From contig OX336393.1 of the NCBI GenBank assembly GCA_946902985.2, forward strand, positions 132,274,533 through 132,338,532: a DNA stretch of 64,000 nucleotides, in the 5' to 3' direction. Shown here one piece after another: positions 22,566 through 34,345 of this stretch; within the stretch, counting starts at the first letter, position 1, and every line of letters starts with the position of its first letter. The notes beneath the pieces were generated by a model. It saw nothing but the letters and a program-made list of their open reading frames with translations, ran no database searches and was not told the DNA's origin. Position numbers and translations under genes: made by a program. This DNA comes from Meconema thalassinum. Its lineage: Eukaryota; Arthropoda; Insecta; Orthoptera; Tettigoniidae.

Positions 22566-25427
22566 TTAGCCTACTTTTCACATTTTGCAAAAAATGAGGA
22601 AAAAGTAGTCTTATGAGATCGATCCGGGAAAATGTCTCTCTGTTTGTCCTTCTGCCTGTCTGTCTGGTGTGTGTGTCCCCCCCCCCCTATCAACTCCTAA
22701 ACGGCTGCAGCAATAGAAACGAAATTTGGTATGAGTAAAGATCTATACCGGGACATCTCAACGTCATACTTGAAAATGATGTCGGTGCTACCAACCGCTG
22801 AAAAATCATAATTGAAATTTCAACTCCATGTTGGATATCTTGGAATATATACATGGGAACTATTCCAAAATTGGCACATATATAGATAATAATACTTCAG
22901 TTTCATTTTCAGTTTAATTTCCAGGAAGCCATACATGACAGTGTTGCCAAAATGATTCTAATTCTACTGATAGGTCCGATGTTTAAATGCATATAACTCC
23001 TTTACTATCAATTGAATTTCAACCAAATTTCGTATGTACTATGTGTACGTAAACTGATATGACTGAGCGTATTCTTAAGAGCCACCAGGGCTGCCAACTG
23101 TCAATAAATTCTCTTTCTATTTTTTTTTATCCAAATACCAATATATCAGAAAGTATGCGAGCCAAAAGCCTTAACTTTCTCTCACGTATAGTACCTGACT
23201 TTCTAGATTAATTTGGAGCAACTCATGTATGTCAGTGCTACCAACATGATTCTAGGCCTGCTGATAGGACCAATATTTAAATACATGTTACTTCTATACT
23301 ATCAATTGGATTTCAACCAAATTTCGTATGTGCTATGTGTACCATAACATATATGGCTATGCGTATTGTTAAGAGCAATCAGGGCTGCCAACTGTTAATA
23401 AAAGCTGTTTATATTTTTTACCCTAATATCAATATAGGCTATCAGAAAGTATGCAAGCCAACAGCTCTAAAATTTTGCGCACGTATAGTACCTGCCATTC
23501 TAGATTAATTTGGAGCAACTAATGTACGTCAGTGCTACCAACATCATTCTAAGCCTGCTGATAAGTGCAATTTTAAAATACCAGTAACTGCTATACTAAC
23601 AAATGGATTTCATCCAAAATTGGCACAACAATAGATGATAATATTTCAAATTATTTCTGACCAAAACATGCATGACATTGTTGCCAACATCATTTTACGC
23701 ACGCTGCATTAAGTCCAATGTTTAACTGCATGTAAAGTCCATGCTATCCATTGGACTTCAACCAAATTTTGTATTCTGTACCTTAAGAGATGGAACTAAT
23801 AATATATTCAGTCACCAGGGCTGCCAACTGTAGTGCTCTATCAGGCTACATAATGCCAGGCATATTTCGAACTACTGTAATTAGAAATTTCTATATTACC
23901 AACTTTATTTCGTCATTATTCTAGATTGCCTAGGTCCATATAGATTAATCATTGGCATGAATTTTTAGCCTACTTTTCACATTTTGCAAAAATGAGGAAA
24001 AAGTAGTCTTATGAGATCGATCCGGGAAAATGTGTGTCTGTCTGTCTGTCTGTCCTTCTGTCTGTCTGTCCTTCTGTCTGTCTGGCTGTGTGTGTGTGTC
24101 CCCCTATCAACTCCTAAACGGCTGCAGCAATCAAAACCAAATTCAGTATGAGTAAAGATGTGCACCGGAATAGCTCACGTCCATATTTGAAAATGATGTC
24201 AGTGCTACCAACTGCTGAAAAAACGCACTAGAAATTTGAGCTCCATGTTGGATATCTTGCAAGGTATGCATGGGAGCTATTCCAAAATTGGCACACAAGT
24301 AGATAATACAATTTCAGTTTAATTTCCAGGAGGCCCACCATGACAGTGTTGCCAAAATAATTTTAAGCCTTCTGATAGGTCCAATGTTTAAATGGTTATA
24401 ACTTCTACACTATCAACTGGATTTCAACCAAATTTTGTATGTAATATCTGTACATAAACAGATATGACTGAGCGTATTCTTAAGAGCCACCAGGGCTGCC
24501 AACTGTTAATAATTGTTCTCTCTATTTTTCTAAATACAAATACCAATATATCAGAAATTATGCAAGCCAACAGCTTTAAACTATGCACACGTATATTCCG
24601 ACATTTTAGATTAATTTGGAGTAACGTATATACGTCAATTCTACCAACATGATTATAAGCCTGCTGATAGTACCTATTTATAAATACATGTAACTTCTAT
24701 ACTATCAGTTGGATTTCAACCAAATTTCGTATGTGCAATGTGTACCATAACAGATATGACTATAAGTATTGTTAAGAGCAATCAGGGCTGCCAACTGTTA
24801 ATAAATGCTGTCTATATTCTTTTTACCCTAATATCAATATATCAGAAAGTATGCAAGCCAACAGCTCTATACTTTGCACACGTATAGCACCTGACATTCT
24901 AGATTAATTTGGAGTAATTAATACAAGGCAGTGCTGCCAACATGATTCTATGCCTGCTGATATGTCTAATTTTAAAATACATGTAACTTCTATACTAACA
25001 AATGGATTTCATCCAAAATTGGCACAACAAGATATCGTAATATTTCGGATTATTTCTGACCAGCACACGCATGGTATTGTTGGCAACATGCTTTTACGCG
25101 TGCTGATAGATCCAGTGTCTAACTGCATGTAACGTCCATTGGACTTCAACCAAATGTTGTATTCTGTACCTTAAGAGATGGAACTAAGAATATATTCAGT
25201 CACCAGGGCTGCTAACTGTAGTGCTCTATTAGGCTACATTATACCACGTATATTTTGAACTTATTAGATATTTCGCTATTACCAACTTAATTTCGTCATT
25301 ATTCTAGATTGGTTCATATACTGTAGAATAATCATTGGCATGAAAAGTAGGCTGTATAGTTCTTCACGGAACTTCTTGTTAATTTTAAGAAAAGTAGGCT
25401 CTTTAGTTCGTCACGGAACTTCTTGTT
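22566..25427 (-). mobile_element. HTE family B element, interrupted by a second HTE-B
   Basis: The hairpin end TTAGCCTACTTTTCAC...GAGGAAAAAGTAGTCT lies at the left, then a TGTC/GTGT microsatellite, a C-run (about 22679-22687) and the CTAAACGGCTGCAGCAAT block. The interior has monomers with a TGCCAA or TACCAA core; CCAA falls at 22791, 22947, 23094, 23241, 23388, 23538, 23684 and 23824, mostly 146-150 bp apart. The array sequence is unrelated to family A. The far end resumes after the inner element as AAAAGTAGGCTCTTTAGTTC...GGAACTTCTTGTT at 25390-25427. Confidence 0.8.
23965..25380 (-). mobile_element. Inner HTE family B element nested in HTE-B
   Basis: A complete copy runs from TTAGCCTACTTTTCAC to GGAACTTCTTGTT. 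It interrupts the outer copy where the outer reads GAATTTTT|AATTTTAAG, again a T/A run. The microsatellite (GTCTGTCT, about 24032-24095), the conserved CTAAACGGCTGCAGCAAT block and the same ~147-bp monomers are present. Head-on-tail nesting in the same orientation shows that the family inserts into itself. Confidence 0.8.
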
Positions 25428-26040
25428 TTCCTTGTGTAATGTCATCCCGAATACTTGTTGATGATTTCATTTTAACCATTATGACGTGATAATTTATAAA
25501 GGTGATGGAATGTTGTGTTAAGAAGGCCATTGCTGGGTGTTTTCTAGAGTTTCCATTACTCTGAGATTTTTCTATATTTGAGTCTTGGGATCTTTGAGCG
25601 TCTTTAAATTTCTTACAGTTTGGTCTTTCTTAATGCAATGTTGGTAAGAGTAGCTTGTGCCCTATTATCCTTCTACTTGTTGGTAGGATTGGGGGTTTTT
25701 CTAGCCGGGGATTTTCAGGTTCTTCGACCCAGCTGCCATCGTGGGATCCAACAAGTATTGGTTTGATAATACGGGTACAGTATCTAACGTAAGGCACGGC
25801 CGCCTCCACGTCCCAGAAATTAGGGGGGGGGAGGGTGGCGGGGTAGGGGGGGTCAAAAACACTTTTTATAACTCTAAAACAATCTGAATCGAGGAAATAT
25901 TAATGTTAATGTTAATAATTTCATATATTTTATTTCTTTTATCTTTATTATAAATAATAATTTCCATACTACTATTAACATAAAATAAATCAAATAAACG
26001 TACATGTTATTTTTTTCTTAAAAATGAAGTGCCTGATTAA
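25428..26040. other. Unassigned sequence with G-rich tract
   Basis: Apart from a G-rich tract at 25822-25853 (several runs of four or more G) nothing is recognised. Confidence 0.4.
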
Positions 26041-26665
26041 AGGATTACACTGATAGTGCAAACTAGAGTAGAGATCGGATGATTAGGTTAGTCGTAATTT
26101 GATTTAAGATCAGAATATTCGGGTGGGCTCCATTTCGTTTTCGTTATGATGGCGGCGATATACAACATGACACTGAGTTGTCCTTTGCTAGTGCAACCTC
26201 TGTACCAAAGGTGATTTGATTTGGTTTCGTTGTGTTTGAATTGATAGTGGGGATCGATTTGCAGACATACACGGCCACCATCTTCAAACTATTTGGCTGA
26301 TATATTGTAGTTAGGTCAAAAGACACATCCAGACGAAGGTATGTTGTTGGAAAATGTGGTAGAGATCAGATGATTAGGTTAGTCGTAATTTAATTTAAGC
26401 TTTGAAAATGTGGGTGGCCGCCAATACGTTTCCGTCGGGATAGTGGCAATATAAAACATGACGCTGAGGTGCCCTTTGCTAGTGCTACCTCTGTACCAAA
26501 TTTTGTTCCGTTCGGTTTCGTCATGTTTGAATTGATAGGGGCGGGAGTGGGGGGGGGGGGGGGGGGAACACACTCACTCACACACACACGCACACTCACA
26601 GAGAGACTGACATTTTTTGGCCCGTGTAGATCTCTCAAGTCTACTTTAATTTTTTTGATGTTTTG
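26041..26665 (+). mobile_element. HTE family C-related fragment
   Basis: Two diverged tandem copies of a roughly 290-bp segment (about 26075-26345 and 26360-26545) match, in the opposite orientation, the part of the HTE-C element at 29930-30120. Shared strings are GTCGTAATTT, GATGGCGGCGATATACAACATGA-type blocks and CCTTTGCTAGTGC. A long G-run (about 26548-26566), CA microsatellite, TTTTTTGGCCC and AAGTCTACTTTAA hairpin arm follow. The far end is missing. Confidence 0.6.
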
Positions 26666-26699
26666 GGTAATATAATTTCGGCATGCATATCGTGACATC

Positions 26700-26830
26700 A
26701 CAATAAACCAGTATCCTGGCCAGGGGAATCAACCTTTGAAGATTAAAATTCCCACGACTCAGCTGGTAATCGAAACACGACCCTATGGACCAAATCCTAG
26801 CATTCTAGCGAATTAGCAACGGAGCCGAAA
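26700..26830 (-). repeat. tRNA-like SINE head (diverged)
   Basis: The minus strand reads GGCTCCGTTGCTAATTCGCT, then a GTTTCGATTACC B-box-like string, as in tRNA-derived SINE heads. Divergent and truncated. Confidence 0.4.
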
Positions 26831-26980
26831 ATAGTTCGTACTCTAAGTGAGTACATATTTTATACTACTTTGAACAAAAAAAAACTGTTGTTGTTTGTTC
26901 GTTTTAGGACATTGGGATAATTGGGTCATCAGACCCATGTACTTGAATGTGTGTTCAATTTGTCTGTTAACCTGTATTTC

Positions 26981-27467
26981 TTCTATGCCCAAGGTCGTGG
27001 GTTCAAACCCGGCCGAAGTCGTCAGATTCTTTTAAGAGTGTTAAAAATCCCTCAGTATGCCTTCCTTCGGAGGGAGAGTAAAGCCGGTGGTTCCGTGTCA
27101 TAGATTTATGGCATGAAAAAGAACCTTCCACTAACTATACTTGTGTGAAGCAAAAATTTGTAGGTTAGAATTGATAACGCTATATTGGTTCCAATATTCG
27201 CCGCCAGGTGCCGAATGCGATGCCATCTAGTAGCCAAGCCCGGAAGTTAGGTGTCGTGGACGGTAGCATTTGGTAGCGAAAGTGGGAACTACTTGAAATT
27301 ATCCTCTGCAGTCCTTACTTGAATCAAAACCGATAACACACACTAATACAGCCATCACAATTAACACCGGTTATCAGACAGATTCTAAACACACCCAAAG
27401 TACACGGGGCTACATGACCGCATTATCGCAGCCCGTAAACTAAGGAGCTAACCAACCAACCAACCAT
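26981..27467 (+). repeat. tRNA-derived SINE (SINE-3), 5'-truncated
   Basis: It retains GGTCGTGGGTTCAAACCCGG (B box), the body GTATGCCTTCCTTCGGAGGG...TAAAGCCGG, ACACGGGGCTACATGACCGC, and a CCAA-repeat tail. Perfect 10-base duplications CCTGTATTTC flank it (26971-26980 and 27468-27477). A longer copy is at 42342-42837. Confidence 0.8.
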
Positions 27468-27477
27468 CCTGTATTTC

Positions 27478-28273
27478 CGTGGTGACTGTGGTAGTCTAGT
27501 AGTACTGTGCCTAACTGTAATTAATAGGATTGGGGATGGGGTAGCTGCCCAGGGATTTTAAGTTAGGTACTATCACGGCATTTACTTGGGGAGTATGAAA
27601 ATCTGTTTTAAAAAATCACTCACAGGATAGCCGCCGTCAGCGCCATGGTTGGAACTTCTGATCTCCGAACTTCTGCAGATTCCCATCGCTGTTGTGGTGA
27701 GCGACAACGTGCACGGTTATTGCGCGCGGTAAGCAAAGAACCAGAGAATAAATCGCAAGAACAGTAGACATGAGATCTCATATATGCCTTGGGTATAGCC
27801 GCGTATATCCGTAAAATGTTTCGCATTGCGGTTATAGACTACTGTAGTTTGCAATGCTATGCGGATAGTGGATAAGCTGCGGATAATGTTTGTTTTAATA
27901 ACACAATGTAGAACTCGATTTTTTAAAGTAACTATAGTTTTTGCTGCTACTTTCACGTTTCTTGTTATTTCCCTGTTCGCTTTCGCTTGGATTGTATGAG
28001 AAAAGGGTAATAGAGAAGTGAGAGAAGCCTGTCATGAAAATACTCTCAAATAGTGTTGACTTATGATTAAAAATAGTCCCTTATACTTGCGTGGGTATAT
28101 CCGACGACCAAGTAAGTGCTATAATTAGCCATCTGCTGTTTCACTTGACGTTACTCAGAGGGACAAAACCCAGTCAACATTGTCTTGCGATTCACACAAA
28201 GCCTAGGGGAACTAATTTCTCCTTAAATGTCTAATTGTGTTGCTTTAATACTTAATGCTATATCTAATGAAGA
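27478..28273. other. Unassigned sequence
   Basis: Short frames only; no repeat match seen. Confidence 0.4.
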
Positions 28274-30573
28274 AACAAGTAGTTCCGTGAAGAACTATAC
28301 AGCCTATTTTCATATACCTACTTATGTTAATTCCCACTATCATCATACATAATTTTGTTTGATTGCTGTAATAGATTCGTAGATATTGAGAATCGACTAA
28401 ATATTGCGGATGGTCGCCATGTTGGATTTTTATATATGTAGGTCTTAGAGTTCTGTACTGTTACATGAAGATTATTGTGTGCGTGTAGCATTCAAATTTC
28501 AATCGCATGATTAGGACACAAGAAGTAAAAACTATATATTTAAATTTCGCACAGCTGCTATCTTGTGGTTATGGAAACAATTGAAATAAATTCGATGCCA
28601 GTGGATTAACATTTGTATAAGGATTTACTGTACCAAGTTTCACTGCTCTCGGAAGGGTAAATTGCGAGAAACGTCCATGTGAATATTTATACTTCGCGTC
28701 GCCACCATGATGGTTTTGTGATCACCAGGCTATTCAAAGTCCTATACGTGAACTTATGTGCATAGCTCCTATAAACATTTTAAAAAATCAGTTTTATTGC
28801 TGTAATATATTCTAAATATTTCGGATGGTCGCCATGCTGGATTGTTATATGTATGGGCCATAGGGGCATGTACCATTAAAGGAAAATTATTGCGTAGGTT
28901 CATTATTCAAACTTTCACTTCGATAGCACGAATACGACACAAGAAATAAAAACTTAATTTTAAAATTAGCACAGCCGTCATCTTGAGGTTATGTAAGCAA
29001 TTGAACTAAATGAGATACCAATGCATTACAATGTGTGTAAACATTTGCTGTACCAAGTTTCATTGCGTTTGGATCATCAAATCGCGAGAAGGTCTACTTA
29101 AAACTTTCAATTTTGCTTGACCACCATGATCGTTTTGTAGTTAACCGGTTTTTGAAAGTCTCACAGATGAACTTGCAGTAGTGCCCTTTATCTCCGTACA
29201 AAATCTCAGCTTGATACCGGTAATAGCTTCAGAGATATAGAATACCGGTGAAATATTTTGCACAACTGCCATCTTGACGTTATGTAAACAATTGAACGAA
29301 GTTAGATGTCGATGCATTACAATGTATATAAACATTTACTGTACCAAGTTTCATTTCGTTTGGTTGGTTAAATCGCGAGAAACGTCTATTTAAAAGTCGC
29401 AAATTCGCTTGGCCGCCATGTTCGTTTTGTAGTTAACAGGTTTTTGAAAGTCTCATAGGTGAACTTTTAGTATTGCCCTTTATCTCCGTACAAAATTTCA
29501 GGGTGATACCGGTAATAGTTTCGGAGATATTGAAAGCTGGTGAAATATTTCGCACAGCCACCATGTTGGATTGGTGCGTCGTAACAAAATTTAAAGGGCA
29601 TGGTCGGGGTCGTCCAGAATAGTGCTATGAAATTACCGGGTTTCATTGAAATCGCTCCTGCCGTTTAGATTTAATTAGGTGGTGGGGGACACACACACAC
29701 GAATCACACACGCACACACAGCCAGACACACGGACAAATGGTGATCTCATAAGCCTATTTTTAGCCTACTTTCGATTTTTGCAAAAAATGAAAGTAGACT
29801 TATGAGATCACTACAGGGCCAAAAAGTGTGTGTCTGTCTGTGTGTGTGTATGTGTGTGTGAGAGTCTCTGTGTGTGTGTGTGTGTGTGAGTGTGTGTACT
29901 CTGAATGTCTGTCCCCCCCCCCCCTATCAATTCGAACACGGTGAAACCGAATTGAACGAAATTTGGTACAGAGGTAGAACAAGCAAAGGGCACCTCAGTG
30001 TCATGTTTTATATCGCCGCCATCTTTACAAAACTGAATGGCGGCCACTCAAACGGTCAAAGCGTAAAATCAAATAACGACTAACCAAATCATCCGATATC
30101 TACCAAATTTGGTAAAAACATACCTTCATATAGGACGCATCCTGTGACCAAGCTACAAGGTCATCCGCCATACCATTTCAGGATGGTGGCCGTGCGAATT
30201 ATGCAAACTTTATAATCCATATCATGGGACCCACCAGTTCCGATTATCGAGCCGAGAATCGTTTTAACTGTTCTAAAGGAAGAGGCACGTTCGAAATTAA
30301 AAGTTTATTTTGTAATACTATAGTGCAGACGTTAATTTAAAAAGCTGAGTCGTCTCGGTTATTTGACAAGATGGCAGCGGATATCTTGTGCCTGACTTAT
30401 ATTTCACTAATTTGAGTATTGCATGCAATATAGCGTACTGATACAAAATAAATAAACTTTGTATGAAATGCTTTATATATAAATAATATACTCCAGTGAT
30501 GAAATCGTTTAGTATAAATCATTATTTGCTAACAAGTTCTATGTAAGTCATTTTATATAGAACGATGTTCGTT

Positions 30574-30652
30574 GGCACAATTGGCTCAGTGGCAAAGCGT
30601 TGGCCTATCGCTCATATGCCTATGCTTCGAACCCCATCAGAGTTAGGTTTTT
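30574..30652 (+). repeat. tRNA-like sequence with T-run
   Basis: GGCACAATTGGCTCAGTGGC resembles an A box, TGCTTCGAACCCC resembles a B box, and a seven-T run follows. The cloverleaf is poor, so a SINE head or tRNA relic is more likely than a working tRNA. Confidence 0.4.
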
Positions 30653-31317
30653 TTGCTTGAAATTTTATATATTTATTGTTTTGTAATGACTCAGACGTTT
30701 TAAAATTAAGCGTTATATTGTGCATATTATGGTGGAAAATATATATTTAATTAAAACATAATTCGCCAGCAGATTTGCTCGAGACATCTAGCAGCCAAAA
30801 AGGTAACTGCACGCCGACCAGATTTTATTGAAAAGTTTCTTCTTATGGCCGCTAGAATGCACTCGCCCTGTTAGGATTATATTGTTCGATACTTCTCCAC
30901 TAGATGTCACGACTGGTATACGTGGGACTCCATTGATTACTATACCATTGGCATTCTATGCGCATCGAATTTGAAGAATGACAAGATGATACTACGATAC
31001 ATTTTTACTTTTTATTTTAAAGCGTTTGTAACAGCCTATTGTGCGTTATTTGAAAATGTTATTTGAAGTAAAGAACAAAACGATTTCACATAGTAACTGA
31101 ATTCTAGCCGTTGGTGCTAGTTCAGGTTATTAATTAATACTTTTATTTCAGGCAAATAGCAATCGAAAATATCCACATAGTTTGTATACACACGTCTCTG
31201 TAGGGTCATGGAAAGATTTGTTAATTCAATTAGGGTTGTGAAAGCCATGCACAACCAGACGTGTAAAGGCATGCCTCAACTCAAAGTTGGATGTTGCCCA
31301 CGGCAGGTCGATTATGT

Positions 31318-31557
31318 AATAATAATAATAATAATAATGTTATTGGTTTTACGTCCCTTTTAACTACTGCTGCTTTTAGAGACGCCGGGATGCCGGAATT
31401 TTGGCCCGAAGGGGATCTTTAACGTACCAGTAAATGTACTGAGACGGCTCCCTCGCATTTGTGCACCCTCAAATGCCATCTGACTGCGCCAGGATACGAA
31501 CCTGCAACCTAGGGCCTAGCAAGCGAGAACGTTACCGCTGAGCCACGCAGCCAGTCT
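31318..31557 (-). repeat. tRNA-derived SINE (SINE-4) with perfect TSD
   Basis: On the minus strand the head ACTGGCTGCGTGGCTCAGCG and B box GCAGGTTCGTATCC are followed by a body with GTACGTTAAAGATCCCCTTC and TTTTACG-type sequence (AAGGGACGTAAAACC), ending in a TTA repeat. Perfect 12-base duplications GGTCGATTATGT flank it (31306-31317 and 31558-31569). This kind of body is widespread in some insect genomes. Confidence 0.85.
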
Positions 31558-31810
31558 GGTCGATTATGTCTCCAGATCCATAACATTCTTGAGATATTTC
31601 TTATCTTTCTTTCTTCAATGATGGTAGCAGTTTTTATCTAGGTTGTGACGTTTGGTAGAGGTAAATAGTTTCTAAGGTCTTCAACCAAGAAATGATTCTA
31701 TTATACTCTTTGATATTAACAACGAGTTATAACTATACTCATACATTTAGGAGAAAGTAGGCTATATGTTCTTTACTGAACATCTTGTTTCATAAATGAA
31801 CATAGGCTAA

Positions 31811-32630
31811 AAACATTAATGTAATTTCAGCGGATTTGAATAACAAACGTGCAGATGCGAGGAACGGTTCTGCGGTTGCGGGGCGGACGCGATTAACAGT
31901 CATGGGGAAGCCGGTAGGATGCGGATAATAGTCGTGTGGATGTGGACAGGATGCGGATAACGTTTTGTTTATCCACGCAGGGTCTAGCCATGGGCACTGA
32001 TTAGGAATAGACGTAGGACAGAGTGCTGAGACAACTAAGGAGACTCTCTCTTCTGCCTCTCATGAGATGAGCTGAGGCAGTAATACTCTGTGACACCCCT
32101 TTGTAAGATGGATCTTGTAGTTTTTGTTGAAGATCAGCATCCCTCACTCGAGCTGTAAATCATCATATATATTATTTCAGTAGTATAAATGAGCATTCAA
32201 GTGAAAGAGAATAGACATTAGCAGTGGCGAATTGCACTCTAATTTCATAAATATCTATAATTCCCCCCCCCCCCCCCCAAAAAAATGTACGAAGTGTGCG
32301 ATTTGCAGATACTGTTGTTGTAGGCAAATACGCTCAATATTCCTGTCCACTTCACATTTTGTCCGCTGTGACGCCTGTTTCATGTCATTTAAACATTCTG
32401 AGTTATTTCCTTTACATTTAGCATGGATTTCAGAAACATTAAATCAAAGGAATGAGTACTCAAATCGTATGATTTCATAAATATGGAATGATCCAATTTT
32501 CAGTCATTGCCTTCTTAAGTTAGGAAACGTAGAACTTGGAATTCTAACTGAAATGTAAATAGTTTTCTATAATCATTTGGTTGAAATAAAAACATAACAC
32601 CTTTCTCCTTAAGTCTCTTATTATAAACCT
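31811..32630. other. Unassigned sequence with poly-C run
   Basis: It contains a 17-base C-run followed by A7 (32262-32285). No gene or repeat family recognised. Confidence 0.4.
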
Positions 32631-32642
32631 ATTGGGGAAAGT

Positions 32643-33031
32643 AGAGAGATAGAGAGAAGACGATTACAATGGTTAGGACACATTATCAGAGCAGAAGGTT
32701 CTCTTCCGAACCGTGTGTTCAATTTTCAGCCAACGGGAAAACGTCTAAGAGGTCGACCAAGAACGAGATGGAAAGATCGAGTTATGTTGGCACTGAAGCA
32801 GGTAGATCCAGATGCAAGTATGGAAGATGCCAGGGATAGAAATCGTTGGTCTAATATATGCCACCATTATTTGAGAAGCTGAAATCATTCTTCCTGTTAT
32901 GAAGTGCAATGTTATAGCCTATATTATGTTATGCTTGCTATTTATATTGTAATCAAGAATTGTATACCCTTGTTTTTCTGCTATGGGTCTTAATGGCCTG
33001 TCACATGCAATAAATGATGATGATGATGATG
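32643..33031 (+). mobile_element. 5'-truncated LINE, C-terminal ORF2 and 3' tail
   Basis: Perfect 12-base duplications ATTGGGGAAAGT flank it (32631-32642 and 33032-33043). The frame from about 32655 to the stop at 32880-32882 encodes RRRLQWLGHIIRAEGSLP, GRPRTRWKDRV and DRNRWSNIC, the typical extreme C-terminus of non-LTR retrotransposon endonuclease/reverse-transcriptase polyproteins. The 3' region ends in a TGA-repeat tail after AATAAATGATGATG. It arose by target-primed reverse transcription with strong 5' truncation. Confidence 0.85.
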
Positions 33032-33043
33032 ATTGGGGAAAGT

Positions 33044-33655
33044 GTGGTTTATGAACTTGCGAGATTTCTCGCACGGGTCCGCTGGATTCCTCCTGCCGCA
33101 CTTTCTCCTCCCATTTATAATTTGACGTTTCACTTGTAACTACAACAGTACAACATTTCGTCCACCAGTAAATCTTCAGTACAATTTCCCATATGTGACA
33201 GAAGAATGTCTATGAAGTAAAGCACGGTAAAGCGGGTTGGATTTAGTTCGAAGTTGGATCCCATCTCCTCTCCTGTCTCACATTTTACAGGGTGTCCTTT
33301 TAAATACTTCCTGACGGAGTACCGAGCATTACGAGCGCAGTCAAGCGGAGATAATGAGCACAGTGGCCACAAGGGCGTTATTGGTTAAAATAAGCAGAAT
33401 GATTACGCCTATAAAAACTAAATGAAACTGAAACTCATCAGCTATAGCCTGTATGTACTCAGAACAAATAATGAAACCAATAAATGAACCAGTAAATGAA
33501 ACTAAAATCACTAGCTATATACGCGATCTGAATAAATAAATAAACCAAACAAATAAACTAGTATATGAAACTGAACTCACCAGCATCTACAGAAGATGTT
33601 GGAAGTGATCCCCTTGAGCCGCAAGCTTCGCATCTTGTAATGCGATTTCGAAATA
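33044..33655. other. Unassigned sequence
   Basis: Short frames only. A degenerate direct repeat around AAATAAACCA/GAAACTGAA (33420-33580) is visible. Confidence 0.4.
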
Positions 33656-33659
33656 CTCT

Positions 33660-34340
33660 TTATGTTCGACGATGTCGAAATGTGAATATTATACGTCAGA
33701 AAACTGTATCATAATGATGGTCATTATAACACTGTTTTCTATTATGATACAGTTTCTCCAGCCAATCAGAGCTCATTCACTGACCAATTAGGTAAGGATA
33801 TCTTCGCGCATGCGCTCAAAATCCAACATGTCGGACATGATCTTTATATATAAATTACCGACATGGAAAGTGCACAGTCCATATGTTCACTTAAATAAAC
33901 TGGCGAATATGAGACAAGAAATAGCACTGTACCCTAATATCCCCTACTCCAATTTATACAAAGCACATTCCGGTGACAATATTAGTGAATGCTATAGAGC
34001 TGGACGGCAGGCTGTAAACAATAGGTGTTCTGTGTTGGAAAGCAAAGTGAATGGTCTCTGCTTTCGGAGTGCCTTGACCCACGCATGCGCTCTGTTCAGT
34101 CAGCAATGCCAGCGCGCCCTGTTCTCTAACTGAAGAAACTGAATCCCACAGATATTTATGAATATTTATGTTAAAACATATAATAAAGTTATAATTATCG
34201 TCGAACATAAACAGTCGTATGCAACTCGCCTATAATGGTAATTAAGACCTCGTATGGAAATTATAAAACTCGCTTACGCTCGTTTTATAAACATAATCGT
34301 GTCTTAATTATTGCCAATATAGGCTCGTTGCATAATGTAC
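33660..34340 (+). repeat. Hairpin repeat (HP) copy
   Basis: It has the left hairpin ACTGTATCATAATG...CATTATGATACAGT-type arms (about 33706-33755), the CAGCCAATCAGAGCTC block, TCGTCGAACATAAACAGTCG, and the long palindrome at 34221-34331. It aligns along its length with 21165-21860. Confidence 0.7.
34221..34331. repeat. Long imperfect palindrome of HP repeat
   Basis: GCAACTCGCCTATAATGG... pairs with ...CCAATATAGGCTCGTTGC, with internal CTCGTATGGAAATTATAAAA and TTTTATAAACATAATCG blocks. Confidence 0.75.
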
Positions 34341-34345
34341 TATTG

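Larger units (their letters stand above)
29763..31789 (-). mobile_element. HTE family C element nested in HTE-A
   Basis: The hairpin end AGCCTACTTTCGATTTTTGC...GAAAGTAGACT lies at the left, then TATGAGATCA, a long TGTG microsatellite (about 29826-29900), a C-run (29912-29921) and the start of a diverged array with GCCGCCATCTTT near 30018 and a related core near 30167. The right end is AAAGTAGGCTATATGTTC...GAACATCTTGTT, the family C equivalent of the AACAAG end. A SINE with its own duplications (31318-31557) and a tRNA-like segment (30574-30652) lie inside. No coding frame is recognised. Confidence 0.75.
28274..31810 (+). mobile_element. HTE family A element interrupted by HTE-C in its terminal hairpin
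   Basis: It starts AACAAGTAGTTCCGTGAAG. Cores occur at 28416, 28557, 28704, 28831, 28977, 29123, 29268, 29415 and 29560 (nine monomers, 141-147 bp except one 127-bp unit with a small deletion). A CA tract and AAGCCTATTTTT follow to 29762. The second hairpin arm resumes at about 31790 with TCATAAATGAACATAGGCTA, so an HTE-C sits in the loop T-run. Confidence 0.82.

Noticed and set aside
24030..24100. Possible CRISPR-like short repeats (GTCTGTCT and CA arrays)
   Set aside because: They are simple microsatellites at a fixed place in HTE elements, without spacers, in a eukaryotic context.
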